Below, piece by piece: positions 27,154 to 37,557 of a stretch of DNA of 64,000 bases (within the stretch, counting starts at the first letter, position 1; each line of letters starts with the position of its first letter). The notes beneath the pieces were generated by a model. The model was given only the letters and a program-made list of their open reading frames with translations. It was not told the DNA's origin and made no database searches. The translations under genes were made by a program, and so were the position numbers. This stretch comes from an uncultured Methanolobus sp. (GTDB lineage: Archaea; Halobacteriota; Methanosarcinia; Methanosarcinales; Methanosarcinaceae): the NCBI RefSeq assembly GCF_963665675.1, contig NZ_OY762426.1:992001-1056000 (forward strand), in the 5' to 3' direction.

Positions 27154-27345
27154 AATGACCACATATCCCGACTAAATAGTTCTGTCCTTCAAATGTTGTA
27201 CATATACTTTGAAAAGTGTTTTGGCCAATGATCAAACTATAATATGCTGAAAATCCAGAATAGACTTCCAATGGGAAAACTGAAAATTCTGCACAGCACA
27301 TTTAAACCAGAAAAAGATAGTTACTACCATAAAAGGAGGATTGCT

Positions 27346-28176
27346 ATGGCAATGAAATGCGCTTTATCCGAGGAACTGCCGGTTGATGAATACCTGATAA
27401 CTGAAGAACCGTATTACGTACCAGTCGGCAACGAAGTGGAGATATTTATAGCTGCTTACAGGAACAAACTTCCGGTAAATCTCAAAGGTCCGACAGGCTG
27501 TGGAAAAACACGATTCATGGAATACATGGCGTGGAAATTACAGCGTCCTCTGATAACAATTGCCTGCCACGAGGACCTCACAGCAACCGACCTTATAGGA
27601 AGATTCCTCATCAAAGGCGAGAGCGTGGAATGGAGTGACGGACCACTCACAAAAGCTGTAAAAAGCGGTGCCATCTGCTACCTTGATGAAGTTGTCGAAG
27701 CCAGAAAAGATACCATAGTAGTCATTCACCCGCTAACCGATGACAGGCGCATAATCCCTATTGACAAACTGGGAGTTATCGTAAAAGCACCTGATGAATT
27801 CATGCTCTCAGTTTCATACAACCCCGGTTACCAGAGCATCGTCAAAGACATGAAACAGAGCACAAGACAGCGCTTTGTTGCCATTGAATTCGACTATCCA
27901 CCTGCTGAACTGGAAAAGCAGATCGTTGCTCATGAGACGCAGGTAGACCAACAAACAGCAGGCAGACTTGTTGAGATCGGACAGAGCATCAGGAACTTCA
28001 AACACCACGGACTTGAAGAAGGAGTTAGCACACGTCTGCTCATTTATGCTGGCAAACTTATCCAGGAAGGAATTGAGGCAAAAGAAGCCTGCAGGATAGC
28101 AATGTCACAGCCTATAACTGACAATCAGGACCTGCAGAGAAGCATTGATGAGATCATTGCTGCGGTTATGGGATAA
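27346..28176 (+). CDS. MoxR/CbbQ/NorQ-type AAA+ ATPase
   Basis: This 276-residue protein has Walker A GPTGCGKT (48-55), Walker B AICYLDEV, a sensor-region SVSYNPGYQ and the arginine finger stretch [17 protein letters not shown]. These follow CbbQ/NorQ. Such ATPases work with a VWA-domain partner to remodel metal- or inhibitor-bound enzymes, for example Rubisco (CbbQO) or nitric oxide reductase (NorQD). The partner gene follows at 28260. The start at ATG 27346 is set by AAAGGAGGA at 27332-27340; an earlier ATG at 27244 is in frame but lacks such a site. The substrate enzyme is not evident here. Confidence 0.9.
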   Translation: MAMKCALSEELPVDEYLITEEPYYVPVGNEVEIFIAAYRNKLPVNLKGPTGCGKTRFMEYMAWKLQRPLITIACHEDLTATDLIGRFLIKGESVEWSDGPLTKAVKSGAICYLDEVVEARKDTIVVIHPLTDDRRIIPIDKLGVIVKAPDEFMLSVSYNPGYQSIVKDMKQSTRQRFVAIEFDYPPAELEKQIVAHETQVDQQTAGRLVEIGQSIRNFKHHGLEEGVSTRLLIYAGKLIQEGIEAKEACRIAMSQPITDNQDLQRSIDEIIAAVMG

Positions 28177-28259
28177 ATACCGGTATGAACAATACCGGGG
28201 ATTAATGAGTACTGGAGTGAATCTGCACGCCAACTTATAACTCTGAAAAAAGAGAGACA

Positions 28260-31200
28260 ATGAGTACTGAAAAAATTACAGGACTTATATCATCCTATTT
28301 TCCATCACTGGAAGGTCCACTGGTTTCTGAAGTTGCAACCGGATTAAGCAATCTGGAAGAAGATGCACTGGAAATCATACTCCATGCAGGAAAAGGTGCA
28401 CAAAAACGAGGACAAAGAATCCTCGTTGCTTATCTTGGAGCAGCGCCCGAGGTATACGAAGCTCTTGGAAAGCATGAGTTCGGCAACTGGCTTGGGCTTG
28501 CAAAGAAAGTATCGCAACTTAGCATATCATGTTGTGAAGGATTTTTTAATTCATCACTTGATATTATCAATAAAGATGGATTTGAACTTCTGGAAAAATG
28601 GACTCTTAGAGGAATTGAACTATCAAATCAGAATAAATGGATAGCTATAGCCTATTTCAAGCACACAGGTAAAGTTGTACTAACAACAGGACCTGAAAAA
28701 TTCCTGGAGCTCGTATCACACGGAAGTGAGCTGGGAAATATCAACACAAAAGTTGCAGAAACTTATTTTGAACATCTGGATCAGCTCAATTCACTAATAA
28801 ATGAAGATGACTTTGCAATCTACTGTGAGATTGTAGAGAAAATCAGCAGCATACACTGGCTTACAGGTATTGAGCTCATCGATGTTACTGAGAAGATATT
28901 AGATGAGATTCCACCTCTGAAAAGAAAAAAGCTTCTTATTTCGATGAAGGAAACATTGGAATGCGGCGAACTTGTTACAATGGCATTGTTCAGAAATGCC
29001 GGAACAATTGTGGAAAAAACAGACGATAAAAGGCTGAGGAAACTAATTAATGCAACCTGTAGCCTTGCAGATAAAGACAGAAAGAGTGCCAGTTATTTTC
29101 TAAAAACATACCCGAAATACATTGGCAGACTTGACATTTCAGAGGCATTGGAATGGATTGACAGAGGAATCAGGAAATTAAGCAGTAATAAAGAATCTCT
29201 CCGTGGATTTATATTAACGGTTTTTGCACTTGGGAAATACGAAAATACCACTCCCGAAATCAGATCATCGATAGTAAAAAGTGGAATACAACTGGCAACT
29301 ATTCAGAACGAATGTCTTGAAAGCTATTTTGAAAATGCATCAGCAGCATGCAATCTTCTTGACGAAGATATGTTTGTCATCTGGACAGGAATCGGAGAAG
29401 GAATCGCATTACAAAACCCGGATGATGCCAGGAAATATTACGATAAATCTATTGCATCTTTATCAAAAATACCACCCCAACTGCATGAAGAAATATTCAA
29501 CATAGCTGATAAGCTTCTACAGAAAGAGGGAGCGCTTACAACGGCATTCTTTGCTAATCTCGGAAGCTTTTCCGAGAAAAACAAAGCTGAAAATACAAAT
29601 AAATGGGCGGAAATAGGAAGCAGGGTTTATGAAAAAGACAGGAAGCTTGCACTTGATTTCTTCACAAACTCACCAACTCTTCTTGAAAAACTGGATATTG
29701 AAGAACTGGAAGATTGGACTCTAAAAGGACTTGAAACAGCAAGTGAAAAAGAACCTGCAGGAAAAGCCTATTTTTCACTGGAATCAAAAAGCTCCAGGGA
29801 ACTTGTGGAAGAACTCACAGGTGCTGTAGCTCTCAAGAAAGTTGCCAACGTCCTGAGATACTATGCCCTCGGTCTTTCAGGCAGCAATTTCATAATACGT
29901 TCCATGGCAGCTTTGCCTCTGCAAATAGAAGTTCAGGGAATGAACCCTATAATCGCAGGGAATACAATATATCTCGCACCGAAGATGGGAGTTTATGAGG
30001 ACATAGATGATAATTTCAAGATCTACAAGCTCAGTGTGATGCATGAAGTTGGACATGCACGCTACAGTTCACTGGATGCTGAGCCTGAAAAATTAAATGA
30101 ACTTGAAAATAATATCATAGAAAGATATCCTCCTGCAATTTCTGACTATAAACAAGATGGTGAAAATATCGATCTTGTTGACCTACTCTCACTTTTCCCA
30201 AACCAGATACTTGCAGCAACCATATTCGGACTGCTGGAAGATGCACGTGTCGAGTATATGATAATGGAGCATTACAGGGGAGTGCGCAATGATCTTGAAG
30301 AAGTACGCCACAAGATGCTTTTTATTAGAAACATCCCTGAGGACTACCTTGAGAAATTCATGGAAGGGTTATTATGGATTTCCACTGGACATGAACCAAT
30401 ACATGAACTTGAATTAGATGAAACTACGTCTGGAATCCTGAATGAAATTCAGAGTGAACTGGAAAAAAGATTATTCACCACAGAATCAAGCACCTTTTCG
30501 GCCTTTGGACTTGCCTTTGAAATATACTGCTCACTTGAAGAAAAACTCGGGTCACTCGATGAGATTAACTACAGGATGATTCAGAATATCGCTTATCGTG
30601 GAATGGATATCGGTGCAACCGGACAAACCGACCCCATGATGACAAAAACATACGAAAATGTCATCAAAAATTTTATTCCGGAAACTGAAGCAGACCTGAC
30701 TGCTGATGAAGAACGGCCTAAAGAGCAGGCTACTGATAAACCCACACAACCACTGGAAAATAATTGGCGTGTGCTTGGAAGTTACAAGTATGATGAGTGG
30801 GACAGCAGCATCAACGATTACCGCCCGGATTGGAGCACTGTCTATGAAATGGAACCCAGTGGAGGAAATACTGCTCAGTACAAAAAAGCAATGGAACGCT
30901 ATGGAAATGAGATTGCACTTCTCAGGCATACGTTTGGCCTTATGAAACCACAAGCATTCCATCGGATGAAAGGACAGAACGACGGTACTGAAATTGATAT
31001 TGATGCTTACACTGAATCCCTGATAACTAAAAAATGCGGAGCAAATCCTGATGAAGGAATGTACATCAGGTGGGACAAGCAGGAAAGGGATGTTGCAACC
31101 CTGTTCCTTATGGACGTAAGCGCTTCCACACGCAAGATACTTGGAATAGATGGCAGGAGCATACTTGATGTAGAAAAAGATGCCTTGATAATAATGAGCC

Positions 31201-31682
31201 GGGCACTTGAGAGCATTGGTGATAAGTATGCCATCTATGCATTTTCAGGAAAAAGCAAGGATAACGTAGAATACTTCAAGATCAAGGAATTTGATGAGAA
31301 ATTTACAGATGATGTTGCACGTAGAATGAGCATACTGGCTTCCGAATCCAATACTCGTCTTGGACCAGCTATCAGGCATTCAATCAAGAAACTGGAAAAA
31401 GCCGGTTCCAGAACTAAAATGTTAGTTTTGTTGTCTGACGGTGAACCCTATGACAGAGCAAGGGGTGAAGATTCATACCAGGGTGACATTGCACAGGAAG
31501 ATACCAGAATGGCAATATCAGAAGGAAAAAATCGTGGAATGCATTTCTTCTGTATAACTGTGGATAAAAATCCGGGAGAATACCTCAACAACATCTTTTC
31601 TGATGTTGGATATACCATTATTGATGATGTGTTGATGTTGCCGGAAATGCTGCCGCTTTTGTATAAGAGACTGACAACTTGA
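28260..31682 (+). CDS. NorD/CbbO-like VWA protein with long helical N-terminal region
   Basis: This 1140-residue protein ends in a VWA domain (from about residue 940) with MIDAS DVSAS (952-956) and LLSDGEPYDRA. The middle has HEVGHARYSS (H595, E596, H599) and a downstream GLLEDARVEYMIMEH, a region conserved in NorD-type proteins and looking like an HExxH zinc site with a distal glutamate. The first 500 residues are alpha-helical repeats about 33-35 residues long, for example LEALEWIDRGI and IEELEDWTLKGLE, far longer than in bacterial CbbO or NorD. It is the likely partner of the MoxR ATPase just upstream. Target unknown. Convergent with the S-layer-type gene through a shared terminator. Confidence 0.87.
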   Translation: MSTEKITGLISSYFPSLEGPLVSEVATGLSNLEEDALEIILHAGKGAQKRGQRILVAYLGAAPEVYEALGKHEFGNWLGLAKKVSQLSISCCEGFFNSSLDIINKDGFELLEKWTLRGIELSNQNKWIAIAYFKHTGKVVLTTGPEKFLELVSHGSELGNINTKVAETYFEHLDQLNSLINEDDFAIYCEIVEKISSIHWLTGIELIDVTEKILDEIPPLKRKKLLISMKETLECGELVTMALFRNAGTIVEKTDDKRLRKLINATCSLADKDRKSASYFLKTYPKYIGRLDISEALEWIDRGIRKLSSNKESLRGFILTVFALGKYENTTPEIRSSIVKSGIQLATIQNECLESYFENASAACNLLDEDMFVIWTGIGEGIALQNPDDARKYYDKSIASLSKIPPQLHEEIFNIADKLLQKEGALTTAFFANLGSFSEKNKAENTNKWAEIGSRVYEKDRKLALDFFTNSPTLLEKLDIEELEDWTLKGLETASEKEPAGKAYFSLESKSSRELVEELTGAVALKKVANVLRYYALGLSGSNFIIRSMAALPLQIEVQGMNPIIAGNTIYLAPKMGVYEDIDDNFKIYKLSVMHEVGHARYSSLDAEPEKLNELENNIIERYPPAISDYKQDGENIDLVDLLSLFPNQILAATIFGLLEDARVEYMIMEHYRGVRNDLEEVRHKMLFIRNIPEDYLEKFMEGLLWISTGHEPIHELELDETTSGILNEIQSELEKRLFTTESSTFSAFGLAFEIYCSLEEKLGSLDEINYRMIQNIAYRGMDIGATGQTDPMMTKTYENVIKNFIPETEADLTADEERPKEQATDKPTQPLENNWRVLGSYKYDEWDSSINDYRPDWSTVYEMEPSGGNTAQYKKAMERYGNEIALLRHTFGLMKPQAFHRMKGQNDGTEIDIDAYTESLITKKCGANPDEGMYIRWDKQERDVATLFLMDVSASTRKILGIDGRSILDVEKDALIIMSRALESIGDKYAIYAFSGKSKDNVEYFKIKEFDEKFTDDVARRMSILASESNTRLGPAIRHSIKKLEKAGSRTKMLVLLSDGEPYDRARGEDSYQGDIAQEDTRMAISEGKNRGMHFFCITVDKNPGEYLNNIFSDVGYTIIDDVLMLPEMLPLLYKRLTT

Positions 31683-31714
31683 CTTGATCAAAGATTGTAA
31701 AAATAAAAAAGGTT

Positions 31715-31737
31715 AAACGGAGATTTTAACTCCGTTT
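31715..31737. terminator. Bidirectional hairpin terminator
   Basis: AAACGGAG, loop ATTTTAA, CTCCGTTT forms a perfect 8-bp stem, followed by T residues on the + strand (to 31740) and by a T-rich stretch on the minus strand. It lies between two convergent genes and overlaps the stop codon of the minus-strand gene at 31726-31728. Confidence 0.75.
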
Positions 31738-34700
31738 TTTGTACACAACAAATGCACCTATCAGTAGAACTGAAATTCCTCCAAGTGCCACTAAAATTCC
31801 AGTAAAACTACTGGATTCTGATTCAGTTCCTGTATCTTCAACTGTTGTTCCCTCTACGTTTTCATCGTCCACCGATTCCAGACTAGACTCATCAGCAATC
31901 TCAACAACCTCTGCCTCTGATCCGATTGCAAACGGAGAGAATCCCGGAGTCTGGCTCTCGAAGTAAACAAAGTCAGCATCTTCTTCAGTTATAGATGTTG
32001 GAAGTGCATTCCATGAACCATCCGCATACCTGTAGAGGTAAACTGTACCTGCTTCGATGTTGTTCCCTTCAAGCCATGATTTTTCAACCTTGAAAGTTAT
32101 CATCAGGTTCTCAACATTCTCAGGAGTTACAAAGCCGGATTTACCAACCCAGATATTCATCTGCTGGTAGATTATTCCCGGTGCATCACTATCTGCAAAG
32201 GATGACCTGCTCTTCAGTACTTCTACGATAGTAGATATTGTGCCGGAGTTCTTTAGGGAATCAAACCCTACAGAGGAGATCGCATTGCCTTCTTCATTGA
32301 ACTCATAACTGATGTGTGAATCCTTGTTGACAAAGATACTCTCTACTTCTTTGACGAGAACATTCTCGTACTTCTCACCAGTAGTTCCACCGCCGCCTCC
32401 GCCACCGGAGGAGCCACTGCTGCCACCTGAAGATGTTACTGGATCTGAGGCTATTGTGAATGTTGTACTGAAAACAACTGAATTGTCAGCCATATCTGCA
32501 ACCGTTACTGATGCAGTGTATGATCCTGAACTCAGGTTTGTGGCAGTATATGATGCATATGAGCCAGTAATCTCAAGAGAATTATTGACTATATTGCCAT
32601 CGAAATCAAATACAATGGAACTCACATTGATACCTGTCTGTGCATCACTGAAATTGAATCTGATATCCACTGAAGTGGTATCTTTAGCAAACGTGCTTCC
32701 AGAAGCCGGAATCACACTTTCAAGAACAGGAGATACTGTATCACTTGCAATAACTCCATACATTGAGAAATGGGTCACATAGGTAGTCCAGCATTCTATT
32801 CCATCGATCATTTCTATTGAAGTTGGACATGAATCCCAGTTTTCTGTTGATTCATTGTAATAGCAGATTGAAACATCCTCTTTATCCATTCCATCTGGCA
32901 GGACAAGTGAATCAACAGGTATTGCTATCATGGCACCTGACATGTTTCCGGCAAGGATGTCATCCAACTCAACATTAAGGAAATAGAGACCTATTGACCT
33001 ATTTATCAGATTCACCATTGGATCTTCACTCTCTGTCACAGTCATGGTACCGGTAGTACCATTTGTTCCATTGAAAGTGATTGACATACCAGATTCACTG
33101 CTGTTGAACTTGCACTGGCCATTTTCATAGGATATTGTTTCAATACGAATTGTCGAAGTGCTGTCACCAATGTTTCCTGCAAGGTCGGTTCCTGTTACAT
33201 TCACAGCGAAGAGACTGTCAGCATCGATTGGGAAATAACCAATCCATTTGCCACTTTCCAGTGTCATATTGATCAGCTCAGAGTTTACTTCAACCACCGG
33301 AGATCCAATGATAGATTCAGAAGCAGTTACGGAAACTTTCCTGTGGGTGTTGTTGTACTGGGAAGTGGTTAACATGAACACAGGAGATGTTTGATCAACT
33401 ACAGTTACACTAGCTGAAACCTCATCTGACCAATAACCACTATCATCCTGAACCATGAAGTAAATAGTATGGGCTCCTGCTGAAAGTCTACTGGTGCTGA
33501 AACTGTCAGAACTGCTTAACCATCCATCGAGACTTGACCTCCAGTTATATCCTGTAACTGTACCGTCACTGTCAGTACCGATGCCTGAGAAAGAGATTGA
33601 TTCTCCTTCTGTGGCAGGGTTTGGGGATATAGATGAGATGATAGCTGTAGGTTTCTGATTTGGCACTGATTTAATAATTTCATATTCTACAAATGGATAG
33701 TATCTCAATTCTGAATCATCTGCTACCTGCATATGCAAACCAGGAGCAATTTCGATAACGTCATCTGCAAGGAGAAAAATTGTGCCAGAATTCCGCATCA
33801 CAATAGTATCTGAAACACTATCAACTTCTAGTTCACCAAATTCATCACCAGATTTTATTGAAAGTATAGTCTGATAGTCGATTAGATAAAGACCATCAAC
33901 CACAACAAAACTGCCTTCTGAATCCTGTGATATACCACTAACATGTACTCTGGATACTATGACATCATCATGACTTCCAATATCTACATCATAGTCCCAC
34001 GTTGCTTCCCCGGTTGTTACATAGATTACTTCATCCTCAATGAACTCATCATCTTTAGACAATTCCAGCCAAACCTTGTCATCTTCTACCTCAATTTGCT
34101 TTGCAGTCAGAGTATACCCATTTGGAAGTTCAAGGATAGAACCGGTTCTGAGAGTATGATTGTCATTGCTGTCAATGAGTAATTTCACAAGCTCACCAGA
34201 ATCCGTATCTGAGAGAGAAACATATTTCTCACCGAAAAGACCCAGAGCAGGATATGTATCATTGCAGAGAGAGGAGTCTTCACTTGCAAAGTTAGCTTCA
34301 TAATCCACCTGTACAATTGAAGTATTGTAAATAAGAAACTCTTCTTCAATGACTCTTCCATAAATATTGAAAATGGAAAGAGCTTCTGAACTTATACCGT
34401 CATCAAAATCATACATGAATCCCGCAAAGTTATGAGCAGTCCAGACAGATGGACCGATAGCAACATCTCCTCTTAAACTATAAGTTCCTAGTTCAGTACA
34501 CTCGTTCATGAGATAGAAACGGAGATCTTCATCATTTGCTACCTTGAATTTCATGTCTTCTGCTAGATAAACAGTTTCGCCCATACTCAAATTCAAAGGT
34601 TCGTAGTTGGTCATAACGATAGTATCAGAAATACTGTTAACTTTGAGTTCTCCAAATTCATCAGCTGGCTCAAACACAAAAATGTCATCATAGTCCAAAA

Positions 34701-37317
34701 GCCAAAGACCTTCAACAACTGCAAGACTGTCTACTTGTCCTTGGAAAACATCAGTTATGAGCACTCTGAAGGCTATTACATTTTTCTGACTTCCAACATT
34801 TACTGTATAATCCCAGGTTGCTTCACCAACTGTAGCATCAATCGTTTTTTCCACAATGAACTCACCATCCTTGGACAACTCCATGTGAACTGTGTCACCT
34901 TCAACGTCAATATCCTTTGCAGTCAGTTCATATCCATTTGGAAGTTCGAGAGCAGAGCCTGTCCTCAGAGTGTATTTGTCATCTGTATCAATAAGAAGTG
35001 GGACAAATTCTCCTGCATCATCATCGGATGTTGGAATATATTTGTCTCCAAAAAGACCGATGACAGGGTATGTGTAATTTGTTGAAGAGGAATTTTCGTT
35101 TGCGAAATCCGCTTCATATTCTACCTGTACAATTGAAGAGTTATAGCAAAGTTTTCCTTTAGGGATAGTTCTTTCTTGTATGCTGGAAATTGTGAGAACT
35201 TCGGAACCAATACCATCATCAAAGTCATACCAAAATCCAGAGAAATTCTGTGATGTAATTACTATATCAGATAAGCTTGAAATCACAGAGCTTCGTAACT
35301 CCAGTGAATCAACAACTACTGGATCTTTTTGGACTAGCCATTCCCATTCTCGTACAACACTATTGTTTTCATTTGAAGCAAGCACTGTTACCGTGTGCTT
35401 TCCATAGGCAGGTGGTAAAGTACAGTATGAAGCACTTGTTGAAGAAGAATTTACCTGTACATCCACATAATCAAGGAACCATGTAATGTTTGCTATTTGG
35501 TTCAGGCTTATTTGAAAAAGCTGGGACGTACTTTCATAGCCTGTAGTAGTTGATGGACTGAAAGACTCAATTTCCAAAAGAACCTGGTCATTGTATACTT
35601 CAATAAATGGATAGTATCGTAATTCAGAAGCGTTTGCTACCTGCAGATACAAATAGGGAGCTATTTGGATAACATCATCCGCAAGGAGAACGATTGCACC
35701 ATAGTTAGACATAACAATAGTATCTGAAACACTATCAACTACTAGTTCACCAAATTTATCACCTGCTTCAATTGAGAGTATGTCCTGATAGTCGATGAGG
35801 TAAACACCATCCACAACGACAAAACTGCCATCGTGATCATCTGAAACTTCTGAGACATGCACTCTGGATACTATAACATCATCATGACTTCCAACATCTA
35901 CAGCATAGTCCCACGTTGATTCGCCAGACATGACATCAATTTCTACATCCATAATGAACATATTATCTTTAGCCAACACCATCCTGACCAACTTGTCTGA
36001 AACATTTATTTGATTTACAGTCAACTCATATCCATTTGGAAGGTCAAGGACAGAACCGGTTCTGAGAGTATGACCATCACTACTGTCAACAAGCAGTTGC
36101 ACAAGCTCGCTTGCATCTCTATCTGAGAGGGAGACGTATTTCTCACCAAAAAGACCCAGAACAGGGTAAGTATCATTAAAGGAGGAAGTATCTTCATCAT
36201 CAAATTCAGCCGCATAATCTGCCTGTACAATAGAAGTATTATAAACAAGAAAATCTTCTTCAATATTTCTATCATCAATATCAGAGATTGTAAGTGTTTC
36301 AGAACCTAGATCATTATCAAGATCGTACATGAATCCGGAAAAATTCTGTGCAGTCCAGGAAGCTGGACCTGTAGCAATATTTCCTGTCAAATTATACGGT
36401 CCATACTCAGGACATTCTTTCATTAGATAGAAACGCAGTTCATCATCATCAGCTACCTTGAATTTCAGATCCTCTGCCAGATTAACAGTTTCACCTTTAC
36501 CAAGAGATAAATACAGAGGATTAGCCATTACAATACTATCGGAAACACTGCGAACTTCCAGTACACCGAATTCATCAGTGCTTTCAATTTCCATGATATC
36601 CTCATAATCCAGTAGCCATAGACCTTCAATAACTACAAGGCTGTCTACCTGTCCCTGAAATATATCCGTGATGAGGAGTCTGAAAACAAGGACATTGTCC
36701 TGAGTTCCAACATCTACAGTATAATCCCAGGTTGCTTTACCGACTGAGGCATCAATAACTTCATTCTCAATTAACTCACCATTCTTTGATAATTCCACTG
36801 AGGCCTTGTAACTATTCACATCAATATCTGTTATAGTCAGTTGATATCCATTTGGAAACTCAAGAGTGGAACCAACCCTGAGTGTGTATTTGTCATCTGT
36901 ATCAAGAAGCAGATTTACAAGTTCTCCTGCATCATCATCAGATGTTGGAATATATGTGTCTCCAAAAAGACTGATTACAGGATAAGTGTCACCTGTGGAA
37001 GATGAGTCTTCGCTTGCAAAATCAGCTTCATATTCGACCTGTACAGTTGATGATCTGTAAAAAAGAGAATCTTCTTCGATTGTCCTTCCATGAATATCAT
37101 ATATCGTAAGAGTTTCAGAACCTATGTTGTCATCAATGTCATACCAGAACCCTGAAAAATTCTCAGGTGTTATAACTATATCAGATGAGCTTGAAATTAC
37201 AGGACTTCTAATTCCACCATACTCATAGATACCATCATCAGTTGCATTTGCAACACCAATACTCAGTAATGCCAGAATTAGCATTAATTCAATAAATATT
37301 ATTTTAAAATTAACCAC
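31726..37317 (-). CDS. Giant S-layer-type surface protein (four S-layer duplication domains, PKD, PGF-pre-PGF)
   Basis: The protein has about 1863 residues from GTG 37317, chosen because GGTGG lies just upstream and it opens a good signal peptide (FKIIFIELMLILALLSIGVA); the frame is open back to 37452. It carries four S-layer duplication domains, each with NFSGFWYD or NFAGFMYD, arranged A-B-linker-A-B. Then come a PKD domain (about KPTAIISSISPNPATEG), Ig-like domains, a glycine-rich linker and the PGF-pre-PGF domain (NIWVGKSGFVTPENVENLMI). It ends in a transmembrane helix and KKRS, without a PGF tripeptide at the expected place. It is either a minor S-layer component or a cell-wall-anchored protein. 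Confidence 0.88.
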   Translation of the reverse strand: MVNFKIIFIELMLILALLSIGVANATDDGIYEYGGIRSPVISSSSDIVITPENFSGFWYDIDDNIGSETLTIYDIHGRTIEEDSLFYRSSTVQVEYEADFASEDSSSTGDTYPVISLFGDTYIPTSDDDAGELVNLLLDTDDKYTLRVGSTLEFPNGYQLTITDIDVNSYKASVELSKNGELIENEVIDASVGKATWDYTVDVGTQDNVLVFRLLITDIFQGQVDSLVVIEGLWLLDYEDIMEIESTDEFGVLEVRSVSDSIVMANPLYLSLGKGETVNLAEDLKFKVADDDELRFYLMKECPEYGPYNLTGNIATGPASWTAQNFSGFMYDLDNDLGSETLTISDIDDRNIEEDFLVYNTSIVQADYAAEFDDEDTSSFNDTYPVLGLFGEKYVSLSDRDASELVQLLVDSSDGHTLRTGSVLDLPNGYELTVNQINVSDKLVRMVLAKDNMFIMDVEIDVMSGESTWDYAVDVGSHDDVIVSRVHVSEVSDDHDGSFVVVDGVYLIDYQDILSIEAGDKFGELVVDSVSDTIVMSNYGAIVLLADDVIQIAPYLYLQVANASELRYYPFIEVYNDQVLLEIESFSPSTTTGYESTSQLFQISLNQIANITWFLDYVDVQVNSSSTSASYCTLPPAYGKHTVTVLASNENNSVVREWEWLVQKDPVVVDSLELRSSVISSLSDIVITSQNFSGFWYDFDDGIGSEVLTISSIQERTIPKGKLCYNSSIVQVEYEADFANENSSSTNYTYPVIGLFGDKYIPTSDDDAGEFVPLLIDTDDKYTLRTGSALELPNGYELTAKDIDVEGDTVHMELSKDGEFIVEKTIDATVGEATWDYTVNVGSQKNVIAFRVLITDVFQGQVDSLAVVEGLWLLDYDDIFVFEPADEFGELKVNSISDTIVMTNYEPLNLSMGETVYLAEDMKFKVANDEDLRFYLMNECTELGTYSLRGDVAIGPSVWTAHNFAGFMYDFDDGISSEALSIFNIYGRVIEEEFLIYNTSIVQVDYEANFASEDSSLCNDTYPALGLFGEKYVSLSDTDSGELVKLLIDSNDNHTLRTGSILELPNGYTLTAKQIEVEDDKVWLELSKDDEFIEDEVIYVTTGEATWDYDVDIGSHDDVIVSRVHVSGISQDSEGSFVVVDGLYLIDYQTILSIKSGDEFGELEVDSVSDTIVMRNSGTIFLLADDVIEIAPGLHMQVADDSELRYYPFVEYEIIKSVPNQKPTAIISSISPNPATEGESISFSGIGTDSDGTVTGYNWRSSLDGWLSSSDSFSTSRLSAGAHTIYFMVQDDSGYWSDEVSASVTVVDQTSPVFMLTTSQYNNTHRKVSVTASESIIGSPVVEVNSELINMTLESGKWIGYFPIDADSLFAVNVTGTDLAGNIGDSTSTIRIETISYENGQCKFNSSESGMSITFNGTNGTTGTMTVTESEDPMVNLINRSIGLYFLNVELDDILAGNMSGAMIAIPVDSLVLPDGMDKEDVSICYYNESTENWDSCPTSIEMIDGIECWTTYVTHFSMYGVIASDTVSPVLESVIPASGSTFAKDTTSVDIRFNFSDAQTGINVSSIVFDFDGNIVNNSLEITGSYASYTATNLSSGSYTASVTVADMADNSVVFSTTFTIASDPVTSSGGSSGSSGGGGGGGTTGEKYENVLVKEVESIFVNKDSHISYEFNEEGNAISSVGFDSLKNSGTISTIVEVLKSRSSFADSDAPGIIYQQMNIWVGKSGFVTPENVENLMITFKVEKSWLEGNNIEAGTVYLYRYADGSWNALPTSITEEDADFVYFESQTPGFSPFAIGSEAEVVEIADESSLESVDDENVEGTTVEDTGTESESSSFTGILVALGGISVLLIGAFVVYKKRS
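33665..35290 (-). repeat. Second tandem pair of S-layer duplication domains
   Basis: Two copies of about 800 bp each lie here, with SGFWYD coded near 35235 and AGFMYD near 34415. They match the first pair at 35560-37215 in order and in many stretches, for example WTAHNFAGFMYD against WTAQNFSGFMYD. The protein arose by duplication of a two-domain unit. Confidence 0.75.
35560..37215 (-). repeat. First tandem pair of S-layer duplication domains
   Basis: Domain A (with ENFSGFWYDIDD near 37145) and domain B (with QNFSGFMYDLDN near 36330) are about 815 bp apart, the same spacing as in the second pair. A linker of about 90 residues with a TWFLDY segment separates the pairs. Confidence 0.75.
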
Positions 37318-37521
37318 TTTACCACCAGTATTTAAGATATAGGAAGTAAAGAACTGTTCATATAAAGTTTTTCTGGAGCATACAATTTTTTGAACTGATT
37401 TAATAAAAAACCTGAAATATATGTGAGTGGAAAAATGAAACGTATCTGCCACAAAGTATATGATTATGGATAAAATACTGAAAACTTACCTTTTCATCGA
37501 AAAATAGAGAGGAAGCAAAAC

Positions 37522-37544
37522 GATATGTGGAAATACCACATATC
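37522..37544 (-). terminator. Hairpin terminator after the 37558 gene
   Basis: GATATGTGG, loop AAATA, CCACATATC is a perfect 9-bp stem 14 bp beyond the stop of the minus-strand gene. On the minus strand it leads into a T-rich stretch, so termination of that gene is likely. Confidence 0.6.
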
Positions 37545-37557
37545 CTGAATAGCTTCT

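Noticed and set aside
25195..37317. Many long antisense frames in the surface-protein genes
   Set aside because: They are shadows of biased codon use and repeats in the true genes, without ribosome sites or known domains.
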